Shown here: positions 52,766-61,103 of the stretch, piece after piece | Numbering within the stretch: the stretch's first letter is position 1 | How the letters are laid out: each line of letters opens with the position of its first letter | Position numbers and translations under genes: made by a program | Source of the DNA: a candidate division KSB3 bacterium | GTDB lineage: Bacteria > Moduliflexota > Moduliflexia > Moduliflexales > Moduliflexaceae | DNA: 64,000 nucleotides | Assembly: GCA_002748425.1 (NCBI GenBank) | Contig: PDSJ01000022.1 | Location: 45,759 to 109,758, forward strand | Direction of reading: 5' to 3' | Notes under the pieces: model-generated | What the model saw: only the letters and a program-made list of their open reading frames with translations | What the model was told of the DNA's origin: nothing | The model's database searches: none

Positions 52766-53527
52766 ATGAGTAGACGTGTTTTTGCCTTGTCCTGCCATCC
52801 GGATGATATTGAGTTTATGATGGGGGGGACCCTGTTTCTGCTGAAAGATGCCGGTTGTGAAGTGCATTATATGAACTTGGCGAACGGAAGCTGTGGAACC
52901 ATGGAATACAGTGTCGGGGACATTGTGCTGATTCGTCGGCAGGAGGCCAGAAATGCTGCGGAGTTGCTGGGCGCTGAGTATCATGAGAGTCTCGTAAACG
53001 ATCTTGAGGTCCTGTATACTCAGCATCTCATCCGACGTGTGGCTGCCGTCATCAGGCAGGTCGAGCCAGACATCATGCTGCTTCCTTCGCCGGAAGATTA
53101 TATGGAAGATCATATGAATACCGCTCGTATTGCCGTCACGGCTGCATTTTGCCGAGGAATGCCGAATTATGATTCCATTCCGCCGGTTCCGCCGATTCAG
53201 AAGGATGTAGTCCTGTATCATGCGCTGCCTTATGGGCTGACTGACGGTTTACGCCGTCGAATCGAAGCTGATTTTTTCGTTGATATTAGTTCAGCCATTG
53301 ATCGGAAGGAAGAGATGCTGGCCTGTCATGCTAGTCAAAAAACATGGCTCGATGCAAGTCAGGGCATGAATGCCTATCTTACGACAATGCGGGATATGTC
53401 TGCTGAAGTGGGCGTCATGTCCGGCAGATTTCGCTTTGCCGAAGGATGGCGTCGTCGTTCACATTTGGGGTATTGCAGCCCGGATGCTGATCCGCTTTAT
53501 GAATGCTTACGCGCGTATTGTTGTTAA
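52766..53527 (+). CDS. PIG-L family deacetylase, second copy
   Basis: 253 residues starting SRRVFALSCHPDDIEFMMGGTLF, with the metal motif HPDDIE and the distal EDHMNTARIA. It differs strongly from the first copy (AHQDDLE), so the pair is not a recent duplication and may act on different N-acetyl substrates. The subgroup with QKDVVLYHALPYGLTDGLRRR and an EEMLACHAS stretch often sits beside carbohydrate transporters. ATG 52766 is 83 bases after the NagB-like stop. Confidence 0.9.
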   Translation: MSRRVFALSCHPDDIEFMMGGTLFLLKDAGCEVHYMNLANGSCGTMEYSVGDIVLIRRQEARNAAELLGAEYHESLVNDLEVLYTQHLIRRVAAVIRQVEPDIMLLPSPEDYMEDHMNTARIAVTAAFCRGMPNYDSIPPVPPIQKDVVLYHALPYGLTDGLRRRIEADFFVDISSAIDRKEEMLACHASQKTWLDASQGMNAYLTTMRDMSAEVGVMSGRFRFAEGWRRRSHLGYCSPDADPLYECLRAYCC

Positions 53528-53585
53528 CAGTTTTTTACTTGACAGTGCGGATTCTCAACGTCATCGCAAAGGCTAGAAGGAGGTG

Positions 53586-53651
53586 ATGTGTCTTCAGGAA
53601 CTAAGGTGTGGATGGGGAGTTTATGCTGCCAGGGTATCATTAACGTTCTGA
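53586..53651 (+). CDS. Possible 21-residue leader peptide before the sugar-binding protein
   Basis: A near-perfect anti-16S sequence, AAGGAGGTGATG (from 53577), overlaps ATG 53586, which opens 21 codons (MCLQELRCGWGVYAARVSLTF) ending at TGA 53649-53651. The stop touches the Shine-Dalgarno of the sugar-binding-protein gene (AAGGAG 53652-53657). The Shine-Dalgarno to ATG spacing is only two bases, so translation may be poor. It could be a translational coupling leader or chance. Confidence 0.3.
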   Translation: MCLQELRCGWGVYAARVSLTF

Positions 53652-53664
53652 AGGAGAAAGAATT

Positions 53665-54930
53665 ATGAAAAAGATGACAATGCTTTTATCTGTTTTCCTC
53701 GTCTTATGTTACAGTGTTAACGTATTCGCTGCCGAAATTACGGTAACGTATATGCAGTCCGGGACCTATGATAAAGCCGCTGAACGTATTCAGAAAGAAT
53801 TCGAGAAAGCGCGTGGTGTCGACGTTGAGCTGGTTGCGGCTCCCTGGGCTGTGTTGAACCAGAACCATATTACTGATCTCACAACCGGCACCGGCGAATT
53901 CGATGTGATGTCGGGTGAATTCTGGATCGCTTCAGTCTTTGAGCATATGTTGCCGTTAGATGAATTTGTCGAAGGCGACGACTACGGCAGCACGTTTATC
54001 GAAAGAATCTGGTCGCCGGGACCGTCTAATTTTTACGGAGGCAAGCGGATTGGAGTTCCGTACAGCGCGGATGCGTATGGGATTGTATATCGTACTGATA
54101 TTTTTGAAAAGTATGGAATCGATGCAAACTGGGAAACGTGGGATGATTTTCTCCTTAGTCTCGATCAATTACAAGAGGCCCTGGCCGGTACGGATATTGC
54201 TCCCAATGTGTATGCCTGGGGCGCACCTGAGCAAAATCCGGCAATCTTCCTGGGGATGTACGATGGCTATCTGGTGAACAAACATGGAGCGTACGAACTG
54301 GAGAAGGAGAAAGCTGTGGCGGCGTTAGAGCAAATGGCGGGTTTATTGGAGTATAACCCTGACAATGCAATTGGATTGAGTATTGATGAGGCAAATGCCG
54401 TGTTTTTGGACGGTAAGGCTGCTACGCTGATCTGCTGGCCCAGTTTTATTCGTGCTGGGGCTGACGATCCTGATAAGTCGAAGGTGGTCGGGAATTGGCG
54501 TCTCGGGATTTACCCTGGACCGGGTTTTCCGATGGCGAGCGCCTGGAATCTGTTTATCTCAAAATACAGCGATAACCCTGAAGCCAGTTGGGAATGGATT
54601 AAGGCGTACAGTAATCCGGAACGGGCAAAACAGTTTATGCTGGAGTTTGGAATCGGCTCTCCTCATCGCGTCACGTATGAAGATGAAGAACTGTTGAAAC
54701 TCCACGCCCATGATTATCCGGGACAGCTCGCAAATTTGAGCCGAGCCAAGTCTCTGCCCTGGACTTTTGAAGCGTTTGAAATCTTTTTCCGGAACACTGG
54801 AGAACTGCTTATCGGGTCGATCGATGCTGCACAAGTGGTCGACAATGTTCATAAAGCCTGGGCAGAAGTCAAGGTTCCGGAAGCCTTGGTGGAAATTGCA
54901 GAAGCCCAGGGATTAAAGCAAACTGAGTAG
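53665..54930 (+). CDS. ABC transporter sugar-binding protein, family 1
   Basis: 421 residues. A signal peptide (KKMTMLLSVFLVLCYSVNVF, cut after AFA) without a lipobox directs it to the periplasm. The mature part starts AEITVTYMQSGTYDKAAERI and shows the SBP_bac_1 layout: FDVMSGEFWIASVF, GVPYSADAYGIVYRTDIFEKYG, NWETWDDFLL and late ATLICWPSFIRAG with NLFISKYSDNPEASWEWIKAY. Ligands of this type are oligosaccharides, glycerol phosphate or related polyols. The GDPD and amino-sugar neighbours suggest an amino-sugar or glycerophosphodiester ligand, as inference. Confidence 0.93.
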   Translation: MKKMTMLLSVFLVLCYSVNVFAAEITVTYMQSGTYDKAAERIQKEFEKARGVDVELVAAPWAVLNQNHITDLTTGTGEFDVMSGEFWIASVFEHMLPLDEFVEGDDYGSTFIERIWSPGPSNFYGGKRIGVPYSADAYGIVYRTDIFEKYGIDANWETWDDFLLSLDQLQEALAGTDIAPNVYAWGAPEQNPAIFLGMYDGYLVNKHGAYELEKEKAVAALEQMAGLLEYNPDNAIGLSIDEANAVFLDGKAATLICWPSFIRAGADDPDKSKVVGNWRLGIYPGPGFPMASAWNLFISKYSDNPEASWEWIKAYSNPERAKQFMLEFGIGSPHRVTYEDEELLKLHAHDYPGQLANLSRAKSLPWTFEAFEIFFRNTGELLIGSIDAAQVVDNVHKAWAEVKVPEALVEIAEAQGLKQTE

Positions 54931-54960
54931 TTTTCTGCAAGAAGTCAAGTGATGGACAAA

Positions 54961-55016
54961 AGCCGGGAGTGCACGATGTCTCTTCTGAGAGCACGAAACT
55001 TCGTGCACTCCCGGCT
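54961..55016 (+). promoter_or_regulatory. Large intergenic hairpin between binding protein and permease genes
   Basis: AGCCGGGAGTGCACGA (54961-54976) and TCGTGCACTCCCGGCT (55001-55016) form a perfect 16-bp stem with a 24-base loop. A smaller alternative hairpin, GCACGA/TCGTGC (54991-55006), would compete with it. Hairpins here commonly protect the binding-protein mRNA and lower permease expression. Confidence 0.75.
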
Positions 55017-55043
55017 GATCTAGTATCGTGAAAAGAGGATCAG

Positions 55044-55967
55044 ATGGAGCATAACCCTGTTGTCGGACAACAGCATTTGAAAGGTCGTCGTCGCTGGAAT
55101 CACGACTGGCCTTGGATGATCGCCTTTATCCTGCCGGCGTTCATTGTGGTGGTCGTGGTACAATTTTATCCTCTCGCGTATTCAGCATTTCTTACTGTCC
55201 AGAAATGGTCGCTGACCAGCTCACAGGAACCGGAAGGGTTCAGCGGTGTGGCGAACTTTGTGAAAATGCTTGACAGCGATGTGTTCAGGCGTTCTGTGCG
55301 CAATAGTTGCTACATAACCGGAGGAGCCGTTCTGATCGAAATGTTGCTGGGCATGGGCTTAGCCTATTTGACTATGGGTAAGAGCTGGCTGATGCGTTCA
55401 GTGCGGACGACTTTGATCCTTCCGATGGTGATTGCTCCGGTGGCTGCGGGAACATTGTGGCGGATGATGCTGAATTCCCGGGCCGGACTGGTCAACCATA
55501 TTCTGGGATTTTTTCACATTCAAGGTCCGGAATGGCTTGCCTCGCCAGACTGGGCATTGCTGTCCGTGATCATTTTAGAAATTTGGCAGGCAACCCCTTT
55601 TGTCCTTCTCGTTGTTGCGGCAGGTATTAGCGGTATTCCCGGAGAACTCCTCGAAGCAGCCTCTATTGACGGGGCTTCGCGGAGACAAATCTTTTGGCGT
55701 GTCGAACTTCCGCTGCTGGCACCTCTCCTGCTCCTGACACTGATGCTGCGGGTACTTGACTCCCTGTTATCACTGGATGCGGTCTATTCATTAACGTTTG
55801 GCGGACCAGGCTACAGCACATATACCTTGACCTTTTTTATTTATACTCTGGGACTGCGAAACTTTAATCTTGGTCATGCTGCTGCTGCGTCATGGCTGTT
55901 TATGGCCTTTGCTGCTGCGCTAATCGCGTTCGTCTTCTGGCTGCAACGGCGTTGGGAAACTCACTGA
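55044..55967 (+). CDS. ABC transporter permease, MalF/UgpA-type
   Basis: 307 residues with six membrane helices (first at about 25-48, WMIAFILPAFIVVVVVQFYP). The EAA coupling loop is ELLEAASIDGASRRQIFWRVELPLL-like, at about 210-235, and contacts the ATPase. It pairs with the next permease to form the channel. GAAAAGAGGATC precedes ATG 55044. No ATPase gene is in the operon, so a shared MalK/UgpC-type ATPase must be supplied from elsewhere. Confidence 0.93.
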   Translation: MEHNPVVGQQHLKGRRRWNHDWPWMIAFILPAFIVVVVVQFYPLAYSAFLTVQKWSLTSSQEPEGFSGVANFVKMLDSDVFRRSVRNSCYITGGAVLIEMLLGMGLAYLTMGKSWLMRSVRTTLILPMVIAPVAAGTLWRMMLNSRAGLVNHILGFFHIQGPEWLASPDWALLSVIILEIWQATPFVLLVVAAGISGIPGELLEAASIDGASRRQIFWRVELPLLAPLLLLTLMLRVLDSLLSLDAVYSLTFGGPGYSTYTLTFFIYTLGLRNFNLGHAAAASWLFMAFAAALIAFVFWLQRRWETH

Positions 55968-55984
55968 AAGCTTCTACGGGGTAC

Positions 55985-56842
55985 ATGATGATGCGCTATT
56001 CTCTTCCTTCCCTTAACACATGCGTTCTTAAAACGTTGCGGATTACTGCCGTTACCATCGCCTGTTTATTGGTCCTCGTTCCTCTGGCGTATTTGCTGCT
56101 TAACAGTGTAAAACTGCCTCGCGAATTTTTGACCGTGCCGCCGACCATTCTGCCAAGTGAAGTGACATTTGAACATTATCAAGAGGCTTTTGGCAACCCA
56201 AAAACGTCACGATTTTTTGTAAACAGCTTAATTGTTGCAAGCATGACGACAGTAATCACAATTATGCTCGGAACGCTGGCGGCTTATGGGCTGGCTCGTC
56301 TGGGCTTATCGGCAAAATGGCTGAGTTTCGTTGTGTTTCTCTTTCTTTTTATCCGTTTTTATCCCAGAGTGACGACTGTCATCCCTTACTTTCTGATCAT
56401 GCGACGCTTCAATTTGCTGGATACGGTCTGGGCGATTATTATTGGTCATCTTGGCATCACCATTCCGTTTGTGACGTGGCTGATGCTGATCATGTTCAGT
56501 GATCTGCCCAAGGGCATCGAGGAAGCCGCAATTGTTGACGGCGCGAACCCTTGGCAGCGTTTTTGGCATGTTGTTCTGCCGATGACGGCGCCGGGAGTTG
56601 CATCGGCTGCCATTTTAACGGCGTTTCTCTCCTGGAATGAATTTCTGATTGCCTCGAGCGTCGCCAGGCGTAAAGCCTCGGTCCTTTCAATTGCCGTTGC
56701 AAGTTTTGTCACTGATAAAGGTATTCTATGGGGCCAAATGTCGGCGATGAGTATCGTCATGATCGTTCCCATGATTCTTTTTGCCTTATTCGTCCAGAAA
56801 TATATTATCCGGGGATTGACGCTTGGGGCAGTGAAGGGCTGA
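55985..56842 (+). CDS. ABC transporter permease, MalG/UgpE-type
   Basis: About 285 residues; ATGs at 55985, 55988 and 55991 follow the previous stop by 17 bases, whereas a longer frame from 55892 would overlap it. Six helices (first about 15-37, TAVTIACLLVLVPLAYLLLN) and the EAA loop GIEEAAIVDGANPWQRFWHV followed by LPMTAPG define the second permease of the importer. It ends with YIIRGLTLGAVKG, the usual C-terminus. Confidence 0.93.
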   Translation: MMMRYSLPSLNTCVLKTLRITAVTIACLLVLVPLAYLLLNSVKLPREFLTVPPTILPSEVTFEHYQEAFGNPKTSRFFVNSLIVASMTTVITIMLGTLAAYGLARLGLSAKWLSFVVFLFLFIRFYPRVTTVIPYFLIMRRFNLLDTVWAIIIGHLGITIPFVTWLMLIMFSDLPKGIEEAAIVDGANPWQRFWHVVLPMTAPGVASAAILTAFLSWNEFLIASSVARRKASVLSIAVASFVTDKGILWGQMSAMSIVMIVPMILFALFVQKYIIRGLTLGAVKG

Positions 56843-56945
56843 ACAATGGCGATGATGCCGCGTGTTTTTCTTGATCGTATATTATGTGATTTTGCTCAGG
56901 AGAACAGGGCTGGGATAAACTGGAAGTGCGCCTGCTGCAACAATC

Positions 56946-57746
56946 ATGGCGGATCCGGTTTGCCCTGTCGCTGTTTCGCACATGGAAATAGTCTCACGCA
57001 CACAGAGATCTTTCAAGGTTATCGCTCATCGCGGCGCATCGGGATATGCGCCTGAGAATACCCTCGCATCCTTTGAGAAAGGGCTTGATTTAGGCGCGGA
57101 TATGCTGGAGCTCGATATTCACATGTCGAAAGACAGTGAACTCGTAGTCATTCATGATGCGACGCTGGAGCGGACGACGAACGGCAGCGGATATATTAAA
57201 AATTACAGCTTGAAAGAGTTGAAACAATTTGACGCGTCGAAAGGTTTTGATGCCTATCGTGGTGAGCGGATCCCGTCGTTGCAGGAAGTGTTTGACCTGG
57301 CGAAAAAACGTGCCGCCTTTGCGATTGAGATCAAGAATTGCCCGATTCTGTATCCGGACATCGAGAAAAACTTAGTGCACTTAATCGAGCAGAACGATTT
57401 GGTTGATGATGCTCTGGTCATTACGTTTTATCATCCTTCGCTTAAGGAAATTACACGCTTGAATCCCGATATTCAAACCGGTATTCTCTATACAGCTGCT
57501 CTTATAGAGCCGTGGAAAGCGGCGGAAAGTGTCGGAGCCACTGCGTTGCATCCGCATTATGCTTATACGTTTCCAGAGATGATTAAAGAAGCGCACAAAC
57601 GTCATTATCTTGTCCATCCCTGGACGATTAATAGCGTAGCTGATATGGAACAGTGGCTGGAATACGGCGTAGACGGGATTACCTCGGATTTCCCGGATTC
57701 TCTGAAGGCCCGCTACCTCGCGCATCAGCATCATCAAGCTGCTTAG
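56946..57746 (+). CDS. Glycerophosphodiester phosphodiesterase (UgpQ-like)
   Basis: 266 residues (or 254 if translated from ATG 56982). GDPD motifs are AHRGASGYAPENTLASFEKG, ADMLELDIHMSKD with the metal-binding Glu and Asp, and VVIHDATLERTTNGSG. The C-terminal HPWTINSVADMEQWLEYGVD and GITSDFPD are also typical. It hydrolyses glycerophosphodiesters to sn-glycerol 3-phosphate and an alcohol in the cytoplasm, as there is no signal peptide. It follows the permease by about 100 bases, the same order as ugpB-A-E-C-Q, minus the ATPase. Confidence 0.92.
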   Translation: MADPVCPVAVSHMEIVSRTQRSFKVIAHRGASGYAPENTLASFEKGLDLGADMLELDIHMSKDSELVVIHDATLERTTNGSGYIKNYSLKELKQFDASKGFDAYRGERIPSLQEVFDLAKKRAAFAIEIKNCPILYPDIEKNLVHLIEQNDLVDDALVITFYHPSLKEITRLNPDIQTGILYTAALIEPWKAAESVGATALHPHYAYTFPEMIKEAHKRHYLVHPWTINSVADMEQWLEYGVDGITSDFPDSLKARYLAHQHHQAA

Positions 57747-57769
57747 GCAGCAGAAACTCGCAGGACAGA

Positions 57770-57793
57770 GTGACCACGCGCGGGCGTGGTCAC
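57770..57793. terminator. Hairpin between convergent genes, possible bidirectional terminator
   Basis: GTGACCACGC (57770-57779) and GCGTGGTCAC (57784-57793) form a perfect 10-bp GC-rich stem with a four-base loop. It sits between the convergent phosphodiesterase and selenoprotein genes. There is no clear T-run on either side. Confidence 0.55.
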
Positions 57794-57808
57794 GGGGAAG
57801 ATCGGATT

Positions 57809-58453
57809 TCAGCCTTTCAGGGCCATCATGACGTGACTGCTAAACAACTCTTCCGACAGTGCGCCTTCAAACTCGATTTTATCATTGATGAGAGTTTTGG
57901 GTACAGTCATCACGTCATATTTCCGGGATAAATGTGGAAACTCAATCGCTTCCACCATATCAGCCGTAACAGCGTCACATTCCAATGCGAACTTGTGGGC
58001 CAAACTGACCGCAGCAGGACAGTAGGGTCAGGTCGGGGTAATGAAGACCTGAATATGCACCGGGGTCTGAATGCCTGCAAGCAGTGCCTTCGTTGTGTCT
58101 GACAAGCCGGATTCTTTGGTCGAAACCTCCTGAATGCTGCTGATTAGCGTCGAAAATTCATAGCCAGATGGAACCCCGAAAAAGCGGATGCCGTAATCTT
58201 TCTCCCCTTCCACGACAGTTGCCGGAATTTTGTCGATCCCGTACTGCAGGGCTTTTTCGTTGTCTTTGACAAAATCATAGACTTCAACCGTCAGTTTGTC
58301 CGAAAGTTCTGCAACTTCCGTGAGCAGCGCGTGAGTCTGTTCGCAGAATTGACATTCCATATCCTGCGTAAAGTAGATAAGCTTGACCGGGTCTCTTAAG
58401 CTCGCAAATTCTTTTTCAATCGATTTCTTATCACGTTTTTTCAAAATCGCCAT
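57809..58453 (-). CDS. Selenocysteine-containing two-domain thioredoxin-fold oxidoreductase (PDO-like)
   Basis: 214 residues if the in-frame TGA at 58028-58030 is read as selenocysteine. Two thioredoxin/glutaredoxin folds are seen. The first has CQFC (residues 34-37, in DMECQFCEQTHALL). The second has TPT-U-PYC-PAAV, with Sec 142 and Cys 145 exactly where homologous protein disulfide oxidoreductases have CPYC. The frame continues after the TGA for 72 codons with proper fold features (KYDVMTVPKTLINDKIEFEG, the cis-proline motif). ATG 58453 has AAAGGAGAG eight bases upstream. An annotation pipeline would split it into two ORFs. It is linked to the OsmC-like gene five bases upstream, suggesting thiol or peroxide homeostasis. 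Confidence 0.85.
58004..58030 (-). promoter_or_regulatory. UGA selenocysteine codon with candidate bacterial SECIS hairpin
   Basis: Reading on the minus strand, the UGA (58030-58028) is followed four bases later by ACTGTCC-TGCTGC-GGTCAGT (58023-58004). It pairs ACTG with CAGT and CC with GG around a U-U mismatch and leaves a six-base loop containing G. This is the distance and size expected of a bacterial SECIS element. selB, selA and selC are not in the window. Confidence 0.55.
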
Positions 58454-58458
58454 AATCT

Positions 58459-58893
58459 TCACTCTCCTTTCTGGTATTCAGCCTGTTGGATGTCATACGA
58501 ATAGCTGATTTCAACTGACTCTTTCAGCATCGCCCAGACCGGGCAATATTTCGTGCGTGTCATTTCGATCGCCCGTTCGAGATCCTTTTCTTTCAGATTG
58601 TTCCCGGCCACAAGAAAGCGCAGGTGGATTTTCGTGAACACCTTTGGGTGCTCTTCAGCGGTTTCCGCGTCGATGTCGATTTCAAAGCTTGTCAGTTCGG
58701 CCCGCATTTTTTTTAAAATTGACGCAATATCCGAACCGGCACAGCCGGCAAAGCCATACAAAATCATTTCCATTGGACGCGAGCCTGCCTCTGAGCCTCC
58801 GAATTCTTTTGGGCCATCCATCATGACCCAATGCTGAGAACCGCCTCTCGCAGCAAAGGTGATACCCTGCAGCTGTGTTACATGTACCTTCAT
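58459..58893 (-). CDS. OsmC/Ohr-family protein
   Basis: About 144 residues from ATG 58893; GGAGGAG lies 12 bases upstream, and a frame extends to 58941. The family pattern includes MKVHVTQLQGITFAARG, PMEMILYGFAGCAGSDIASI with the first reactive Cys, and a second Cys in TRTKYCPVWAML. Such proteins reduce organic peroxides or are of unknown role (YhfA subgroup). Its stop is five bases before the selenoprotein start, so the two are co-translated and probably act together. Confidence 0.9.
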   Translation of the reverse strand: MKVHVTQLQGITFAARGGSQHWVMMDGPKEFGGSEAGSRPMEMILYGFAGCAGSDIASILKKMRAELTSFEIDIDAETAEEHPKVFTKIHLRFLVAGNNLKEKDLERAIEMTRTKYCPVWAMLKESVEISYSYDIQQAEYQKGE

Positions 58894-58941
58894 CTTTTTC
58901 GATTTCTCCTCCCACTGCTTAACGTTCGAAGAATTACACAT

Positions 58942-59228
58942 GAACAGAGATTGTACCGATTCATCCGGAAAGATCGGTGCATGATCTGCGCACTACACAC
59001 AAGAACCGTTCCTAGCCTGTCGCAGTGTTGCTATCGTGTCAAATACTATTTTATACGGAACGCGGTTTTTCTTTCTCTGGAGAAGATGTGAAGGAATTTA
59101 TGTTGACATATTTGATCGTTCTTTGTCTTTGGAAGGAGTTCAGGAAGGCATGGTGGCCTTCTGAGGATAGAGAGCTTGAGAGAAGTCAAGAGAGCACAAT
59201 ATTTCCAGATCGAGCGGAGGGAACAATC
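58942..59228. other. Divergent intergenic region between OsmC and dapA genes
   Basis: A dapA-frame extension to 59025 lacks homology and is treated as leader. The stretch is fairly AT-rich. TTGACA occurs near 59103 without a good -10. GGAGGG (59215-59220) is the dapA ribosome-binding site. Confidence 0.4.
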
Positions 59229-60113
59229 ATGGCGCTTTTTAAAGGTTCCGGAGTCGCAATCGTGACTCCATTTACAGATGAAAATACCGTTAATTGCAGT
59301 AAATTTGCCGACGTGATTGAATGGCAGATCAAAGAGGGAAGCGATGCGATTATTGTCTGCGGGACAACCGGTGAATCGCCGACCTTATCGGACAGCGAGC
59401 ATAAAGAAGCTGTTGCGTGCGCGATTGAGACCGTCAACAAGCGGGTTCCGGTGATCGCCGGGAGCGGCAGTAATGACACGGCGTATGCCGTACAGTTGAG
59501 CAGGCATGCTCAAGATATGGGGGCGGATGGTCTGCTGTGTATTACTCCTTACTACAATAAGCCGACTCAGCGGGGATTGATCGCCAGTTTTACCGCGATT
59601 GCGGATGCAGTCGATATTCCGATTATTATGTATAACGTTCCAGGCAGAACAGGAGTCAATCTGCTGCCGGAATCCATCGCAGTGCTGGCAAAGCATAAAA
59701 ACCTCCGCGCTGTCAAAGAAGCAAGCGGCAATATCGCTCAAGTCGCGGAAATTGCGCGGCTCATTCCCGAGGACTTTGCCATGTATTCTGGAAATGATGA
59801 TATGGTCGTCCCCTTGATGTCCCTCGGTGGGAGCGGAGTGATCTCAGTCGCGGCGAATATCGCGCCCAAGGATACACACGACATGGCGCAAGCCTGTTTG
59901 AATGGAAATATCGAGGAAGCCCGAAGATTGCAATTGAGCATGAAACCGTTAATTGATGCACTGTTCTGCGAAACTAACCCCATTCCCGTGAAAACGGCGA
60001 TGAATTTGATGGGCCTGGAGGTCGGCCGGCTTCGTTTGCCTCTGATCGAGATGGACGAGCAAAATCTTCTGCGCTTGAAAAGGGCATTACGGGCTTACGG
60101 TTTGCTGGATTAA
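59229..60113 (+). CDS. dapA: 4-hydroxy-tetrahydrodipicolinate synthase
   Basis: 294 residues from ATG 59229, behind GGAGGG; homology starts at [15 protein letters not shown]. Motifs are [28 protein letters not shown] with the catalytic Tyr, [11 protein letters not shown] and VKEASGN with the Schiff-base Lys. It condenses pyruvate and aspartate semialdehyde, the first committed step of lysine and diaminopimelate synthesis. dapB follows after 58 bases that include a hairpin. Confidence 0.96.
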   Translation: MALFKGSGVAIVTPFTDENTVNCSKFADVIEWQIKEGSDAIIVCGTTGESPTLSDSEHKEAVACAIETVNKRVPVIAGSGSNDTAYAVQLSRHAQDMGADGLLCITPYYNKPTQRGLIASFTAIADAVDIPIIMYNVPGRTGVNLLPESIAVLAKHKNLRAVKEASGNIAQVAEIARLIPEDFAMYSGNDDMVVPLMSLGGSGVISVAANIAPKDTHDMAQACLNGNIEEARRLQLSMKPLIDALFCETNPIPVKTAMNLMGLEVGRLRLPLIEMDEQNLLRLKRALRAYGLLD

Positions 60114-60122
60114 CTTGCAAAG

Positions 60123-60149
60123 GCTGCACCTGCGCATTTTGCAGGCAGC
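60123..60149 (+). promoter_or_regulatory. Small hairpin between dapA and dapB
   Basis: GCTG (60123-60126) and CCTGC (60129-60133) pair with GCAGG (60141-60145) and CAGC (60146-60149), with a two-base bulge and seven-base loop. It may tune dapB expression or mRNA stability. Confidence 0.4.
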
Positions 60150-60171
60150 ACACTAGAAAAGAGGTCTTGTT

Positions 60172-60921
60172 ATGCTAAATGTATTACTATGCGGTTGTTA
60201 CGGCCACATGGGAAAAATCGTCACAGAGATCTTATACGAACGAGCAGATATCACCTTAATCGGCGTGGACGGTATGCCGTCGCAGGGCGTCGCGAACTTT
60301 CCTATTTTTACATCGTTTGATGACGTCAATATTGCCAGTGATGTCATTATAGATTTTTCACACCATACGTTGATACTGTCGCTGCTGGACTATGCAGAAC
60401 GCAGTAAAACACCCGCAGTTATCTGTACCACGGGATTGGATGAGGAGATTCATGCCCGGATGAAAGACGTGGCTGAAAGCGTGCCGATCCTACACTCCGG
60501 CAATATGTCGGTGGGCGTGAACTTGCTGCTGAAATTGGTCAGGCAGGCCGCCGCAGTCTTGACGGATAATTTTGATATTGAGCTGATAGAGCGGCATCAC
60601 AACCGCAAGCTTGATGCTCCGAGCGGTACGGCCTATATGATCGCTGACGCGATTAATGAAGAATTGAATAGCAGTAAATATTACACCTTTGGGCGCAAGG
60701 GAAAAGACACGAAACGCAAAGCGGAGGAGATCGCTATCCATTCTGTGCGCGGCGGGACCATTGTCGGCGAGCACTCCGTCATTTTCGCCGGTACGGATGA
60801 AGTCATTGAAATCTCTCACAAAGCATACTCCCGCAGGCTTTTTGCTGTCGGTGCCGTCAAAGCCGCCCGCTTTCTCGTTAAACAGGAACCGGGACTGTAT
60901 TCAATGGACGATGTCTTGTAG
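60172..60921 (+). CDS. dapB: 4-hydroxy-tetrahydrodipicolinate reductase
   Basis: 249 residues. The NAD(P)-binding start is VLLCGCYGHMGKIVTEIL. VIIDFSHHTLILSLL and VICTTGLDEE follow, then the catalytic signature IELIERHHNRKLDAPSGTA and SVRGGTIVGEHSVIFAGTDE. It reduces the dapA product towards tetrahydrodipicolinate. AAAGAGG precedes ATG 60172. It is followed by a 182-base convergent spacer without a gene. Confidence 0.96.
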   Translation: MLNVLLCGCYGHMGKIVTEILYERADITLIGVDGMPSQGVANFPIFTSFDDVNIASDVIIDFSHHTLILSLLDYAERSKTPAVICTTGLDEEIHARMKDVAESVPILHSGNMSVGVNLLLKLVRQAAAVLTDNFDIELIERHHNRKLDAPSGTAYMIADAINEELNSSKYYTFGRKGKDTKRKAEEIAIHSVRGGTIVGEHSVIFAGTDEVIEISHKAYSRRLFAVGAVKAARFLVKQEPGLYSMDDVL

Positions 60922-61103
60922 CGAATGCTGAAATCAGGACATGTGGAACGCGGGCGCGAAACTTTTGCCGGCCTGAGGGCTTTTGCGCTGGTTCAGCGCT
61001 TGTCGAATGAAGCGAAAAAGTGTCAGAATTATTTGTTTTGGCCCGCTTGAGCTGTGGACAGACGACGGTCGAAGACGCGAAGGGAGCTCGAGGCGTGTAA
61101 GTT

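Noticed and set aside
59025..59228. N-terminal extension of dapA
   Set aside because: No homology before MALFKGSG and a good Shine-Dalgarno lies directly before ATG 59229.
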